Shown: piece by piece, positions 45,612 through 53,640 of the stretch | How the letters are laid out: the number at the start of each line of letters is the position of its first letter | How positions within the stretch are numbered: position 1 is the stretch's first letter | Assembly (NCBI GenBank): GCA_020634315.1 | Contig: JACKBV010000003.1 | Coordinates: 62,001-126,000 of the forward strand | Origin: Ardenticatenaceae bacterium | GTDB lineage: Bacteria > Chloroflexota > Anaerolineae > Promineifilales > Promineifilaceae | Direction of reading: 5' to 3' | Length of the DNA: 64,000 nt | Translations under genes and position numbers: made by a program | The notes under the pieces: model-generated | Told to the model about the DNA's origin: nothing | Database searches by the model: none | The model's input: the letters and a program-made list of their open reading frames with translations, nothing else

Positions 45612-46511
45612 TTACACCGACCCGACATGCTCCAGCTCATTCAAGAATTTATCGCGTTCAGCCTCATCCATCGGCCAAACCATATTCTCATCAGGGTATC
45701 CGCCAGAGCGCACATCATCGGCAAAAGCTTTGTAAGCACCCACGCAGAATTTAATCAAGTCTCCGTACACTTTTACATGTTGTCCGGCTCTGTTCGGGGG
45801 CATCATGCCAAACAGGTCAAAATGAACCAACTCAGAACCATCTGCGTCACCGCCGCCGGCCGCAACACCAATAACAGGAACACGCAGTTTCTTGGCAATG
45901 GCGTTCGTCACCTCGCGTGGCGTGTTTTCAATGGTCATGCCGCACATGCCATTCTCCTGATATTCATAAGCCTGACGGAAAATTGTCATAGCATCATCCG
46001 CCGTCTTGCCTAATCTTTTGTATCCGCCAAATTTGCCTGTCTGCCAACCAGATAAAACGCCGACATGACCGAATACGGAAACGTGATTGTCCGTCAGGTA
46101 TTTCAATGTGTCATTGGTAATTCCCATAATGATCACAGAGTCCGCCCCATCTGCCTGGATAATGGACGCCTCTCGCAAAGCGCTATATTTATCTGCAACC
46201 CGCTGCGTTTGTATATAGGCATTCATGTGAATCGTTGGCGCCACCTTCCGAATCTCCCTGGTCCACCAGGCTAAGTTTTGCGCACGATGTTCGACATTCT
46301 CGCCTGGGGCCGTGTACCGCAAGATGTCAACGTCAGCCATCTCGCAAAACATGGCAAACATGGGGTCATTGTGCGCCGGGCTAACTTGGACGATCTTTTC
46401 GCCTCTATCTTTCATCCGTTGGAGATGCCAGGGAGTCTTTCTTCCCTTCTGCATTAATGATGTTTTGATGTCCGGTTTTTGATTTTCAGGTGCGTTACTT
46501 GTCTCTCCCAT
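45612..46511 (-). CDS. Divergent PanB-like (ketopantoate hydroxymethyltransferase family) protein
   Basis: 299 aa. AAGGAG is well placed before the ATG. The second half matches PanB: GHVGVLSGW, FGGYKRLGKT, the stretch with the catalytic-type glutamate (MTIENTP), VPVIGVAAGG and DLFG. The first half does not. Where PanB has its metal-binding GDS, the DLPF aspartate and KIEGG, this protein reads RYTAPGE, MNAY and IIMGI. The magnesium site therefore seems lost and pantothenate synthesis is doubtful; there is no panC nearby. It belongs to the PEP mutase/PanB barrel superfamily and may catalyse another C-C bond reaction. The fold is fairly sure, the reaction is unknown. Confidence 0.7.
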   Translation of the reverse strand: MGETSNAPENQKPDIKTSLMQKGRKTPWHLQRMKDRGEKIVQVSPAHNDPMFAMFCEMADVDILRYTAPGENVEHRAQNLAWWTREIRKVAPTIHMNAYIQTQRVADKYSALREASIIQADGADSVIIMGITNDTLKYLTDNHVSVFGHVGVLSGWQTGKFGGYKRLGKTADDAMTIFRQAYEYQENGMCGMTIENTPREVTNAIAKKLRVPVIGVAAGGGDADGSELVHFDLFGMMPPNRAGQHVKVYGDLIKFCVGAYKAFADDVRSGGYPDENMVWPMDEAERDKFLNELEHVGSV

Positions 46512-46788
46512 CGCTAAACTCCTTTTAATAAGATTGAATAAGATGTTCCCGCATATTTGATTATTGATTTAATTCTTGCCACTGTCTATACACAAAATTA
46601 TGTATCCTTACGGCCAAACAGTGCCAGCCCGTCGATGATTTGCCGGTCTTTGTTTGACAGCGCAGCAACATGCCCGATTTATCTTAACCGATTAGCCGAT
46701 AGATCTTAATATTTTCTCAACAACAGTCGTTTAAGATTCCCTCCATTGCAAAAGACGATGTTTTGCATCTGTTAAAGGAGACTTGTTT
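46512..46788. promoter_or_regulatory. Divergent intergenic region upstream of the PanB-like gene and the redox group
   Basis: About 277 bp, AT-richer than its surroundings. It holds a 7-bp direct repeat ATCTTAA at 46681 and 46703 (22 bp apart) and, just before the ribosome site of the plus-strand gene, a small hairpin TGCAAAA/TTTTGCA (46747-46767). Promoters for both directions must lie here, but I cannot assign -35/-10 boxes with confidence. Confidence 0.4.
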
Positions 46789-47196
46789 ATGCAAAATCGA
46801 AAGCGATTGACCAATATTTTGATTGCCAGCACCTTGACGGTGTTTCTGTTAGCGGTGTTTTTGGCTTTTCGCAGTAATGATACGGCCGTTGCCGAAACGA
46901 ACAGCAATGTTGTTGACGAAACGGCCGTTATCGAGCTGCAAGGCAATTACGAGGCGGACATAGCAACGCTGCAAGCGCAAATTGAAACCTTGAAAGCGCA
47001 AAACGAAGCGTATGCCTCGCAAAATGAAGAACTGCGAACGGCCGTTACCACACTACAAGAACGGGAAACCGAGTATCAAACCCAGATCGCAGCTGCCAAT
47101 CAGACCATCAACGAACTATCAGCACAAAACAGCAGTGCAACGGTCGGTGGCACAGGCACGACGTTCCAGGCTCCTTCACACGGCCACAACCATTAA
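46789..47196 (+). CDS. Membrane-anchored coiled-coil protein with His-rich tail
   Basis: 135 aa. AAAGGAG lies 9 bp before the ATG. One N-terminal membrane segment (about 9-27, ILIASTLTVFLLAVFLAF) is followed by a coiled coil (about 50-115; heptads such as IATLQAQIETLKAQNEAY). The low-complexity C-terminus ends SHGHNH, a possible metal ligand cluster. First of four plus-strand genes leading to apbE and the ferric-reductase-like gene, so a structural or metal-handling role in that redox group is possible. Family not recognised. Confidence 0.65.
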   Translation: MQNRKRLTNILIASTLTVFLLAVFLAFRSNDTAVAETNSNVVDETAVIELQGNYEADIATLQAQIETLKAQNEAYASQNEELRTAVTTLQERETEYQTQIAAANQTINELSAQNSSATVGGTGTTFQAPSHGHNH

Positions 47197-47286
47197 CGCC
47201 AACAAGTTAAACGTGCGCCGAACTTTCAAGAGATTATTTTCAGCAGAGACTTCATCGGCAGCGGCCGACCACCACGAATGAAAGCC

Positions 47287-47344
47287 AACCTCCCGGAGGT
47301 TATCAAGGGCAGGCTCGCCACATGAGGCGAACCTCCGGGAGGCT
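47287..47344. repeat. Inverted pair of the 15-bp palindrome AACCTCCCGGAGGTT
   Basis: AACCTCCCGGAGGTT (47287-47301) and its near inverse AACCTCCGGGAGGCT (47330-47344) can pair across a 28-nt loop. They sit between the His-tail protein gene and the next small gene. The same palindrome forms a tight hairpin at 58364-58396, so this is a dispersed intergenic element that may be a terminator or attenuator. Confidence 0.6.
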
Positions 47345-47362
47345 GTTTGCGAAGGAGATGAC

Positions 47363-47668
47363 ATGATGACTCAAAAAACAAAAGATCACAATTTAGTGAA
47401 ACTAAAAGTGGCCTTAGCCACCGGCGGCCTGGTAACAACCTTGATTGGCGCAGGCTTGCTGGGTAAGGCGGCCAACGCCCTGGAAGCCAATACAGCGACG
47501 ACAGAATCCGTCGTCATCACAAATTCAGGATCAGTGGCGACTACCAACATCGACGCGCTTGATTCCAGCGCTCCCGCTGACCTGGACCTGAGCCTGGAAG
47601 CCGTTCCCACTGTGGCGGCCCCGACCTTCCGCAGCGTGCCTGTCGCGCGTGGACGCTCTTCAGGATAA
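47363..47668 (+). CDS. Small membrane-anchored hypothetical protein
   Basis: 101 aa (100 if the second ATG at 47366 is used). AAGGAG (47352-47357) favours either. One N-terminal hydrophobic segment (VALATGGLVTTLIGAGLLG) is followed by an extracytoplasmic Ser/Thr/Ala-rich region and a basic end (VARGRSSG). It ends 5 bp before apbE. Proteins encoded next to apbE are often its flavinylation targets. A stretch SGSVATT is only loosely like the ApbE target consensus (D-x-x-[ST]-G-A-T), so that role is speculative. Confidence 0.6.
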   Translation: MMTQKTKDHNLVKLKVALATGGLVTTLIGAGLLGKAANALEANTATTESVVITNSGSVATTNIDALDSSAPADLDLSLEAVPTVAAPTFRSVPVARGRSSG

Positions 47669-47673
47669 CTACC

Positions 47674-48639
47674 ATGAACCCACAAATGTACCCTGAACAA
47701 TGGCATACACACTCGTTCCGCGCAATGGGCTGCCAAATGGCGGTCTGGCTGGAACTGGACAATGAGAACAAGGCAATTGCCTTGTTAAAAGAAGCCGAAG
47801 CCATCTTTCGCCGCGCCGAGAGCCGCTTGAGCCGCTTTGACGCAAGCAGCGAGCTGTCACAGCTCAACGCGCGGCCGGGTGCGTGGACACTTGTCTCGGA
47901 AATAATGTGGGCAGTTGTCACACGCGCCCTTTTTATGGCACGCGAAACGGCGGGACTGTTTGACCCTACGCAGCTTGTGGCGCTGGAAGCGGCCGGTTAC
48001 ACCCGTTCTTTTGAGTTGATGGGGAGTAATGGGGCGGCTGGCGCAGAAACGGCCGTTCGGCAATACGGCCAATGGCAAACGGTACAGTTAAACGCTGAAG
48101 AACAAGCCATCTGGCTTCCGCCCGGCGTCAAACTCGACTTGGGCGGCATTGCCAAAGGGTATACGGCGCAGCGCGTTATCGACTTTTTGTCTGATTGGGG
48201 TGCCTGTCTGGTTGACGCAGGCGGCGATTTAACGGCAGGCGCGGCTCCTGACGGCTGGCCCGGCTGGCCGGTAGCTGTTGCCACCCCGTTTAACGGGTTG
48301 GGCGCAGAACGCGCCGACCTGTTTCACCTCTGGTTGGTGGACGGGACAATGGCGACGTCGGGCGTCGATTATCGGCGCTGGCAGCATAACGGCCGTTCCG
48401 CGCATCATCTCATCGATCCCCGCACAGGTTTACCGGCCGCTACAGATTTGCTGACGACAACCGTACTGGCGAAAACGGCCGTTCGTGCCGAAGCATGGGC
48501 AACGGCCGCTCTCGTCGCGGGCATGTCCCTGGCACAGCAAAATCTAGCCGCCAAAAATCTAGCCGCAGCCCTCATCGACCAATTGGGCAATCTCATCCTG
48601 ACACCCGCACTATCCCCATTTCTCGCGGCCACAGCTTAA
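47674..48639 (+). CDS. apbE: FAD:protein FMN transferase (ApbE)
   Basis: 321 aa. ApbE family motifs in order: FRAMGCQM at the start, ESRLSRFD and SELSQLN, DLGGIAKGY (binding of FAD pyrophosphate and Mg), DAGGD, TMATSGVDYR and HHLIDPRTG. It transfers FMN from FAD to a Thr/Ser hydroxyl of a target protein. There is no signal peptide or lipobox, so it may act in the cytoplasm or on nascent targets. AGGA lies 10 bp before the ATG, within the end of the preceding gene, which suggests coupling. The neighbouring ferric-reductase-like gene supports a membrane flavin/haem electron transfer role. Confidence 0.92.
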   Translation: MNPQMYPEQWHTHSFRAMGCQMAVWLELDNENKAIALLKEAEAIFRRAESRLSRFDASSELSQLNARPGAWTLVSEIMWAVVTRALFMARETAGLFDPTQLVALEAAGYTRSFELMGSNGAAGAETAVRQYGQWQTVQLNAEEQAIWLPPGVKLDLGGIAKGYTAQRVIDFLSDWGACLVDAGGDLTAGAAPDGWPGWPVAVATPFNGLGAERADLFHLWLVDGTMATSGVDYRRWQHNGRSAHHLIDPRTGLPAATDLLTTTVLAKTAVRAEAWATAALVAGMSLAQQNLAAKNLAAALIDQLGNLILTPALSPFLAATA

Positions 48640-48660
48640 CAAACATCGACACGAGGTAGA

Positions 48661-49227
48661 ATGATGTCTGCAATGATCAATAACGAAACAATCTGGTACC
48701 TGGTACGCTCCAGTGGTACCGTCGCATATCTCTTTTTAGCCGCTTCCACAATTTGGGGACTTTTCATCAGCAGCAAATTCCTCAAAGAAATTGTCCCCGG
48801 CCAATTGACTCTGGCTATGCACAATTATCTATCGTGGAATGCGATTGGATTGACCATCCTCCATGCGGTCTTGCTGCTTTTCACCGGCTTCATGGATTAC
48901 ACCGTGCTGAATTTGCTCATACCCTTCACCGGTCCGTATAGTCCGTTTTGGGTCGGCATCGGCATTATTGGCATGTACCTCATGATCTTGACGACGTTGA
49001 CTTTTTACGTTCGCAGCCGCATCAAGTACAAGACGTTTCACGCCATCCATTACCTGACCTATGCCGCATTTGTTATGGCGCTGCTGCACAGTTGGTTTGC
49101 CGGTACAGATTCGGTGGCCTTAGAAACATTGTATCTGGTGACAGGTTTGCTTGTCTTCTTCCTGACAGCATACCGGGTGCTGAGTGCGTTTGGAAGCCGT
49201 CAGGTGGCGAGTCCGCAGCAAATCTGA
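48661..49227 (+). CDS. Ferric-reductase-like transmembrane (haem b) protein
   Basis: 188 aa, about six membrane segments. Histidines lie on helices as expected for a b-type haem membrane domain (PF01794-like): MHNYLSWNAIG, TILHAVLL, then FHAIHYLTYAAFV and LLHSWF. There is no cytoplasmic flavin/NAD domain, so electrons must pass to or from another protein, perhaps an ApbE-flavinylated partner. GAGGTAGA precedes the ATG. Last gene of the plus-strand group; followed by a hairpin at 49310-49340. Confidence 0.8.
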   Translation: MMSAMINNETIWYLVRSSGTVAYLFLAASTIWGLFISSKFLKEIVPGQLTLAMHNYLSWNAIGLTILHAVLLLFTGFMDYTVLNLLIPFTGPYSPFWVGIGIIGMYLMILTTLTFYVRSRIKYKTFHAIHYLTYAAFVMALLHSWFAGTDSVALETLYLVTGLLVFFLTAYRVLSAFGSRQVASPQQI

Positions 49228-49309
49228 AAGAGATTTTGGGGCAGACCGCCAATCTGTGTGCTCAACAGGGTTTAATGGGGGTTGAAGAAGTTGGGAAAAA
49301 ATAGAAACA

Positions 49310-49340
49310 GAGGCAGGAGAAACGGCCGTTTCCCTGCCTC
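49310..49340 (-). terminator. Hairpin terminator of the uronate block, built around the ACGGCCGT palindrome
   Basis: GAGGCAGG and CCTGCCTC flank GAAACGGCCGTTTC, giving a stem of about 15 bp with one bulged A. On the minus strand it is followed by TGTTTCTATTTTTTCCC, a good T-rich tail. It lies between gnd (stop at 49366, minus) and the ferric-reductase-like gene (plus), and so can serve both directions. Confidence 0.65.
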
Positions 49341-49365
49341 CATCTTCAATTAATTGTGCGGACTA

Positions 49366-50820
49366 TCAGGCATCATAAGTAGAGGCGGTCACATCGCCGC
49401 CCTGCCCGGTCCAATTGGTGTGGAAAAACTCGCCGCGCGGTTTATCGACGCGCTCATAGGTGTGCGCACCAAAATAGTCACGCTGCGCTTGCAACAGGTT
49501 CGCCGGAAGCCGGTCGCGCCGATAGCCATCGTAAAATGCGAGGGCGCTGGACATGGCCGGGACGGGAATACCGACGGAAACGGCCGTACTCACCACCCGC
49601 CGCCACGCACTCTCCGCCTGCTGTACCTGCTCCTTGAAAAAGGGATCGAGCAGCAAGTTATTGAGCGCCGGATTGCGCTCAAATGCCGTTTTGATGTCAT
49701 CCAAAAACGCAGCACGGATAATGCAGCCGCCGCGCCACATCAGCGCAATGTTGCCGTAAGCCAGCTTCCAACCAAATTCCTCGGACGCGCTGCGCATCAA
49801 CATATATCCTTGCGTGTAAGAAACAATCTTGGACGCGTACAACGCTTGTTGCAAATCAGCGATCAACGCCGCTTTGTCCCCTGCAAATTCAGGCTTTGGC
49901 GAGCCAAGCACTTCTGCGGCGGTGACGCGTTCATCTTTCAGGGCGGAGAGGAAGCGCGAGAAAACAGCTTCGCCAATGAGTGTGAGGGGGATGCCATTGT
50001 CCAAAGCGGAAACGGCCGTCCACTTGCCCGTGCCCTTTTGCCCCGCCGTGTCCAATATCTTGTCCACCATCGGCTGCCCATCCTCATCTTTATACGCCAA
50101 AATATCGGCCGTAATTTCGATGAGGTAAGAATCCAGCTTGCCCTGATTCCATTGGGTAAACACAGCGCTCATCTCTGCTGGCGACATGCCCAAAGCGTGC
50201 TGCATGACATCATAAGCCTCACAAATCAACTGCATATCGCCATATTCAATGCCATTGTGAACCATCTTGACGAAATGCCCCGCGCCCTCTTCGCCAACCC
50301 AATCACAACATGGCGAACCATCGGCAACTTTCGCGGCAATGCTCTGGAAAATCGGCTTGACATGCGGCCAGGCGTCAGGAGCACCGCCGGGCATGATAGA
50401 TGGGCCAAATCGCGCCCCTTCCTCACCGCCCGACACACCGGTTCCAATAAACAAGATGCCCTTTTCGGCCAATTCTTTGGTGCGGCGAGTGGAATCCGGG
50501 TAATGCGAGTTGCCCCCATCGATGATGATGTCGCCCGGCTCCAACAAAGGAACCAACTGGGCAATGGTCGCATCGACCGGTGCGCCAGCCTTGACCATGA
50601 TCATGACCCGGCGCGGCCGTTTCAACACCGACACCAGCTCTTCCAGCGAATGCGTGCCGATAACCTTGGTTCCCTTCGCTTCATTTTCGATGAAATGATC
50701 AACTTTGCTGACCGTGCGATTGTAAACGGCAACCGTAAAGCCATGATCATCCATATTCAAGACGAGGTTTTGGCCCATCACGGCCAATCCAATCAACCCT
50801 ATATCTGCTTGTTGTGTCAT
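49366..50820 (-). CDS. gnd: 6-phosphogluconate dehydrogenase, decarboxylating
   Basis: 484 aa; converts 6-phosphogluconate and NADP+ to ribulose 5-phosphate, CO2 and NADPH. NAD(P)-binding GLAVMGQNLVLNM at the start, then DGGNSHYPD, GTGVSGGEEGA, KMVHNGIEYGDMQ (catalytic Lys), GQKGTGKWT and YRRDRLPANLLQAQRDYFGAHTY pieces as in the long bacterial form. ATG 50820 has AGGAG 7 bp upstream; an in-frame extension to 50886 would overlap gntK and is rejected. Last gene of the minus-strand block, directly after gntK, so gluconate enters the pentose phosphate pathway. Confidence 0.95.
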   Translation of the reverse strand: MTQQADIGLIGLAVMGQNLVLNMDDHGFTVAVYNRTVSKVDHFIENEAKGTKVIGTHSLEELVSVLKRPRRVMIMVKAGAPVDATIAQLVPLLEPGDIIIDGGNSHYPDSTRRTKELAEKGILFIGTGVSGGEEGARFGPSIMPGGAPDAWPHVKPIFQSIAAKVADGSPCCDWVGEEGAGHFVKMVHNGIEYGDMQLICEAYDVMQHALGMSPAEMSAVFTQWNQGKLDSYLIEITADILAYKDEDGQPMVDKILDTAGQKGTGKWTAVSALDNGIPLTLIGEAVFSRFLSALKDERVTAAEVLGSPKPEFAGDKAALIADLQQALYASKIVSYTQGYMLMRSASEEFGWKLAYGNIALMWRGGCIIRAAFLDDIKTAFERNPALNNLLLDPFFKEQVQQAESAWRRVVSTAVSVGIPVPAMSSALAFYDGYRRDRLPANLLQAQRDYFGAHTYERVDKPRGEFFHTNWTGQGGDVTASTYDA

Positions 50821-50882
50821 GATTTCTCCTGAAAGTAGCCGTCCGTAACCGCCGGGCGGCTGATTTGCGTCACTTGATGAAT

Positions 50883-51383
50883 TCAACCGGGTGAATTAGT
50901 GGGCTGTAAAATTTCTGCGACGATAGCGGCTACCTGTTGGTCAATAGATATTGTCATTGCTTCATGGGCATCTGGCGGTTCAAGTGTGTCGAACTGGCTT
51001 TGCAGCATGTCTGCTTTCATATAATGCCCCGGACGGGACAACATACGCTGCCAGATGAGGTCGAAACTTCCTGCCAGGTGAACGAACTGAACCTGACTGT
51101 TGACGCGCAGTTGGTCGCGGTATCGTTTTTTGAGGGCGGAACAGGCGAGAACGGCCGTTTCCCCTCGTTGCCAATGCGCTGTAATCAATTCAGCCAGCCG
51201 TGCCAGCCAGGGAGCGCGATCAGCATCATTGAGAGGAATCCCACTGCTCATCTTCGCCACATTTTCTGGCGGATGAAAATCATCGCCATCGTAAAATGGG
51301 CAATCGAGTTGATCCGCCAATGCCTGCCCTATCGTTGACTTGCCACAGCCAGAAACACCCATAATGACGTAAAATATTGTCAT
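50883..51383 (-). CDS. gntK: Gluconokinase
   Basis: 166 aa, usual length for the GntK family. P-loop GVSGCGKST near the N-terminus, then FYDGDDFHPPENVAKM, the sugar-binding LACSALKKRYRD and SRPGHYMKADMLQSQ. Phosphorylates D-gluconate to 6-phosphogluconate for gnd, whose ATG is 62 bp downstream. In this uronate block its substrate would have to come from import or from epimerised mannonate (see the LarA-family gene upstream). Confidence 0.93.
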   Translation of the reverse strand: MTIFYVIMGVSGCGKSTIGQALADQLDCPFYDGDDFHPPENVAKMSSGIPLNDADRAPWLARLAELITAHWQRGETAVLACSALKKRYRDQLRVNSQVQFVHLAGSFDLIWQRMLSRPGHYMKADMLQSQFDTLEPPDAHEAMTISIDQQVAAIVAEILQPTNSPG

Positions 51384-51479
51384 AGTCTGTATTGCGTCTT
51401 ACCAGTCCCCATCATCAGAAATTGGTATTCGGTAATCGGTTAATAGCGTTCACACCGATCACCGCCTACGGATTACCGC

Positions 51480-52763
51480 TTACTGAGCCTCAGGCTGTTC
51501 TCGTACCCGGTATAGCATCTCGCCCGCTTTGGGCACATACAAAATACCGTCTTCTTCCAGATTTTGCCACTCAGCCACATTAATCTCATCTGGGTCTCTA
51601 TAACCCAGCGCCAATTGAGCACACGCCTCCGGCGAGATTTTCGTCGCCAAAGCAACACTGGCTCTGGGATACTCGATGCCGTTCTCGAAACGGCCGTCGC
51701 CGCGCACATGCGTACTGTGAGCCAAAATCCCCAACGGGACATGCTTAAATCGATCCCACTGCTTCAAGAAATACGGCAAAACATGATAGCCAATTTCATA
51801 AATATACTTGCCATGCACATGGCTCACCACATCCAGGTGTGGCGCAAAAATAATCAACTCCCCATCTTCAGCCAACGCCGGTTCCAGCTTGTACATCGCC
51901 TTCCCCGCCGTCCACAGCTCATCATACATCGGCGGCGCACAAGAAAGGACACGGCGAAACGGCTTGTCCACCCACACAATATGCCGCTCTGACGACAAGT
52001 CCGCCGCTGCGCCCCACGCCGCAACAAGATCGCCAATAAACATCCCGGCCAACCCTTTGCTGGTTGGCGTCGCCACCACCACCAGCGCAATTAAGGTAGC
52101 GGGTGTAGGCACAAACTCGGCGGCCGCATGAATCATGGCGCGTACCGGCGTCTCCTTAATGCCAATCGTGCCGCGCACGCCTGCCAACGCCCCCAACCAA
52201 TGAGTCACGTTAATCATGTCCGCGCCAGAGATGCCAGGGAAAAAGTATTTCGCGCCGCCAGAAAAACCAACAACTTCATGCGGAAAAGTCGGCCCCAAAA
52301 TAAGCACATGATCATAATTCAGGATGGCGCGATTGATATTGACCTCCACATCGCCGCCCAATGTCGGATGCCAGCGCTCGCCAGCAATCTCCTGGATTTG
52401 CGCCTGTGGCAGCACACCAATGGGTGTCAACACCTCCGGTGAATCCCAGGCATGGTTGAGCAGACCCACATGACGGTAAACCGTTTGTCGCTCCTCAAGT
52501 GTGATGCCCACCAATTGGCACAAATGCGCTTCCGACAGTGCCGGATGCGTCCCCAAAGCCACCATAAAGTCCAACTGCCGCGTATCATGCAGCAGCGCCA
52601 CCATTTCACGAAACAAAAATGGCAGCGGAATTGTGCGCGTATGATCAGGGATCAACACCAACACTTTTTGCTGGGCAAATTGGCCTTCCAGTCCAGCAGC
52701 TAACGTTTGCCGAATCGTGTCATCGTCAAGCAGTTGATGAGGGGGAGCCGTTATTTTGATCAT
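51480..52763 (-). CDS. LarA-family (nickel-pincer) hydroxyacid racemase/epimerase homologue
   Basis: 427 aa. LarA-type features: DHTRTIP (the D-x-TR segment), ALGTHP, the segment GFSGGAKYFFPGISG carrying the lysine that tethers the nickel-pincer cofactor, MIHAAAEFV, and a C-terminal domain with HSTHVRGDG. LarA racemises lactate, and homologues act on other 2-hydroxyacids including gluconate. Set between a mannonate-forming dehydrogenase and gntK, this one may interconvert D-mannonate and D-gluconate at C2. Cofactor synthesis genes (larB, larC, larE) are not in the window. Family assignment is good; substrate is inference. Confidence 0.82.
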   Translation of the reverse strand: MIKITAPPHQLLDDDTIRQTLAAGLEGQFAQQKVLVLIPDHTRTIPLPFLFREMVALLHDTRQLDFMVALGTHPALSEAHLCQLVGITLEERQTVYRHVGLLNHAWDSPEVLTPIGVLPQAQIQEIAGERWHPTLGGDVEVNINRAILNYDHVLILGPTFPHEVVGFSGGAKYFFPGISGADMINVTHWLGALAGVRGTIGIKETPVRAMIHAAAEFVPTPATLIALVVVATPTSKGLAGMFIGDLVAAWGAAADLSSERHIVWVDKPFRRVLSCAPPMYDELWTAGKAMYKLEPALAEDGELIIFAPHLDVVSHVHGKYIYEIGYHVLPYFLKQWDRFKHVPLGILAHSTHVRGDGRFENGIEYPRASVALATKISPEACAQLALGYRDPDEINVAEWQNLEEDGILYVPKAGEMLYRVREQPEAQ

Positions 52764-52796
52764 TGTGATACTTACCTTTGCCTGAGAAGCCGGTCG

Positions 52797-53630
52797 CTAT
52801 ACCCCACTATACGCATGAAATCCGCCATCAATGGGCACAATTGTCCCGGTGACAAACGCCGATGCCGGGGAAAGCAGCCAAAAGACAGCGCCAAGTAAAT
52901 CTTCCGGGCTGCCAAAACGCCCCATGGGCGTATGTTCGATGATTTGCCGACCACGCGCTGTCAAAGCGCCGGTTTGTTCGTCAGTGAGAAGGAAGCGATT
53001 TTGCTTGGTCAGGAAAAAGCCGGGAGCGATGGCATTGACGCGAATGCGTGGAGAATATTCCTGCGCCATATGCACCGCCAGCCATTGCGTAAAATTACTG
53101 ACGCCAGCCTTAGCCGCCGAATAAGCGGGAATACGCGTCAGCGGGGTGAAGGCATTCATCGACGATACATTGAGAATAACGCCTTCCCCCTGGTCGGCCA
53201 TGAGGCGGCCAAAAACCTGACTGGGCAGCACCGTCCCCATGATATTCAGGTCAAAGACAAAGCCCATAGCGTCGGCTGGCAGTTCAAAGAAGGAGCGCTC
53301 GGCTCCGGTGGTGGCCTGCGGATGATTGCCACCAGCCGCGTTGATCAACATATCGACACGCCCAAAAGCGGCGAGGATAGCTTGTGCCGCTTCGTCCAGG
53401 GTAGCGCGGTCGAGCACGTCGGCGTAGGTGACCATGTATTTGCCAGGGCCAGCGTCCATTGGCGTGCGCAGCGCGTCGGGCAGGTTGGGATTGCGGTCGA
53501 GTACGGCGACATTGGCACCACAGCCAATCAGCCCGCAGGCGATCTCGCCGCCCAACACGCCAGTTCCGCCGGTAACGACAATCGTTTTCCCCGTGAAATC
53601 ATACCAGTGAGTTAGTTCTTGCAAGTTCAT
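52797..53630 (-). CDS. uxuB: SDR oxidoreductase, probable D-mannonate (fructuronate) oxidoreductase, UxuB/YjmF type
   Basis: 277 aa. Rossmann motif TGGTGVLGGEIA, NAAGGNHP, catalytic Ser/Tyr/Lys in NVSSMNAF and YSAAKAG, C-terminal GTIVPIDGGFHAYSGV. Closest in style to the short-chain fructuronate reductase YjmF of Bacillus, which reduces D-fructuronate to D-mannonate with NADH. ATG 53630 lies 10 bp after uxaE and is preferred to the upstream in-frame start at 53678, which overlaps uxaE. Pathway position, directly after tagaturonate epimerase, supports the assignment. Confidence 0.8.
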   Translation of the reverse strand: MNLQELTHWYDFTGKTIVVTGGTGVLGGEIACGLIGCGANVAVLDRNPNLPDALRTPMDAGPGKYMVTYADVLDRATLDEAAQAILAAFGRVDMLINAAGGNHPQATTGAERSFFELPADAMGFVFDLNIMGTVLPSQVFGRLMADQGEGVILNVSSMNAFTPLTRIPAYSAAKAGVSNFTQWLAVHMAQEYSPRIRVNAIAPGFFLTKQNRFLLTDEQTGALTARGRQIIEHTPMGRFGSPEDLLGAVFWLLSPASAFVTGTIVPIDGGFHAYSGV

Positions 53631-53640
53631 GATGACGCCT

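Noticed and set aside
46681..46713. ATCTTAA repeats 22 bp apart as a fourth SARP operator
   Set aside because: No SARP gene is adjacent, the sequence differs from the other heptamers, and no -10 box lies 8 bp downstream.
49354..50832. A 492-codon plus-strand open frame
   Set aside because: Antisense shadow of gnd, which is fully conserved on the minus strand.
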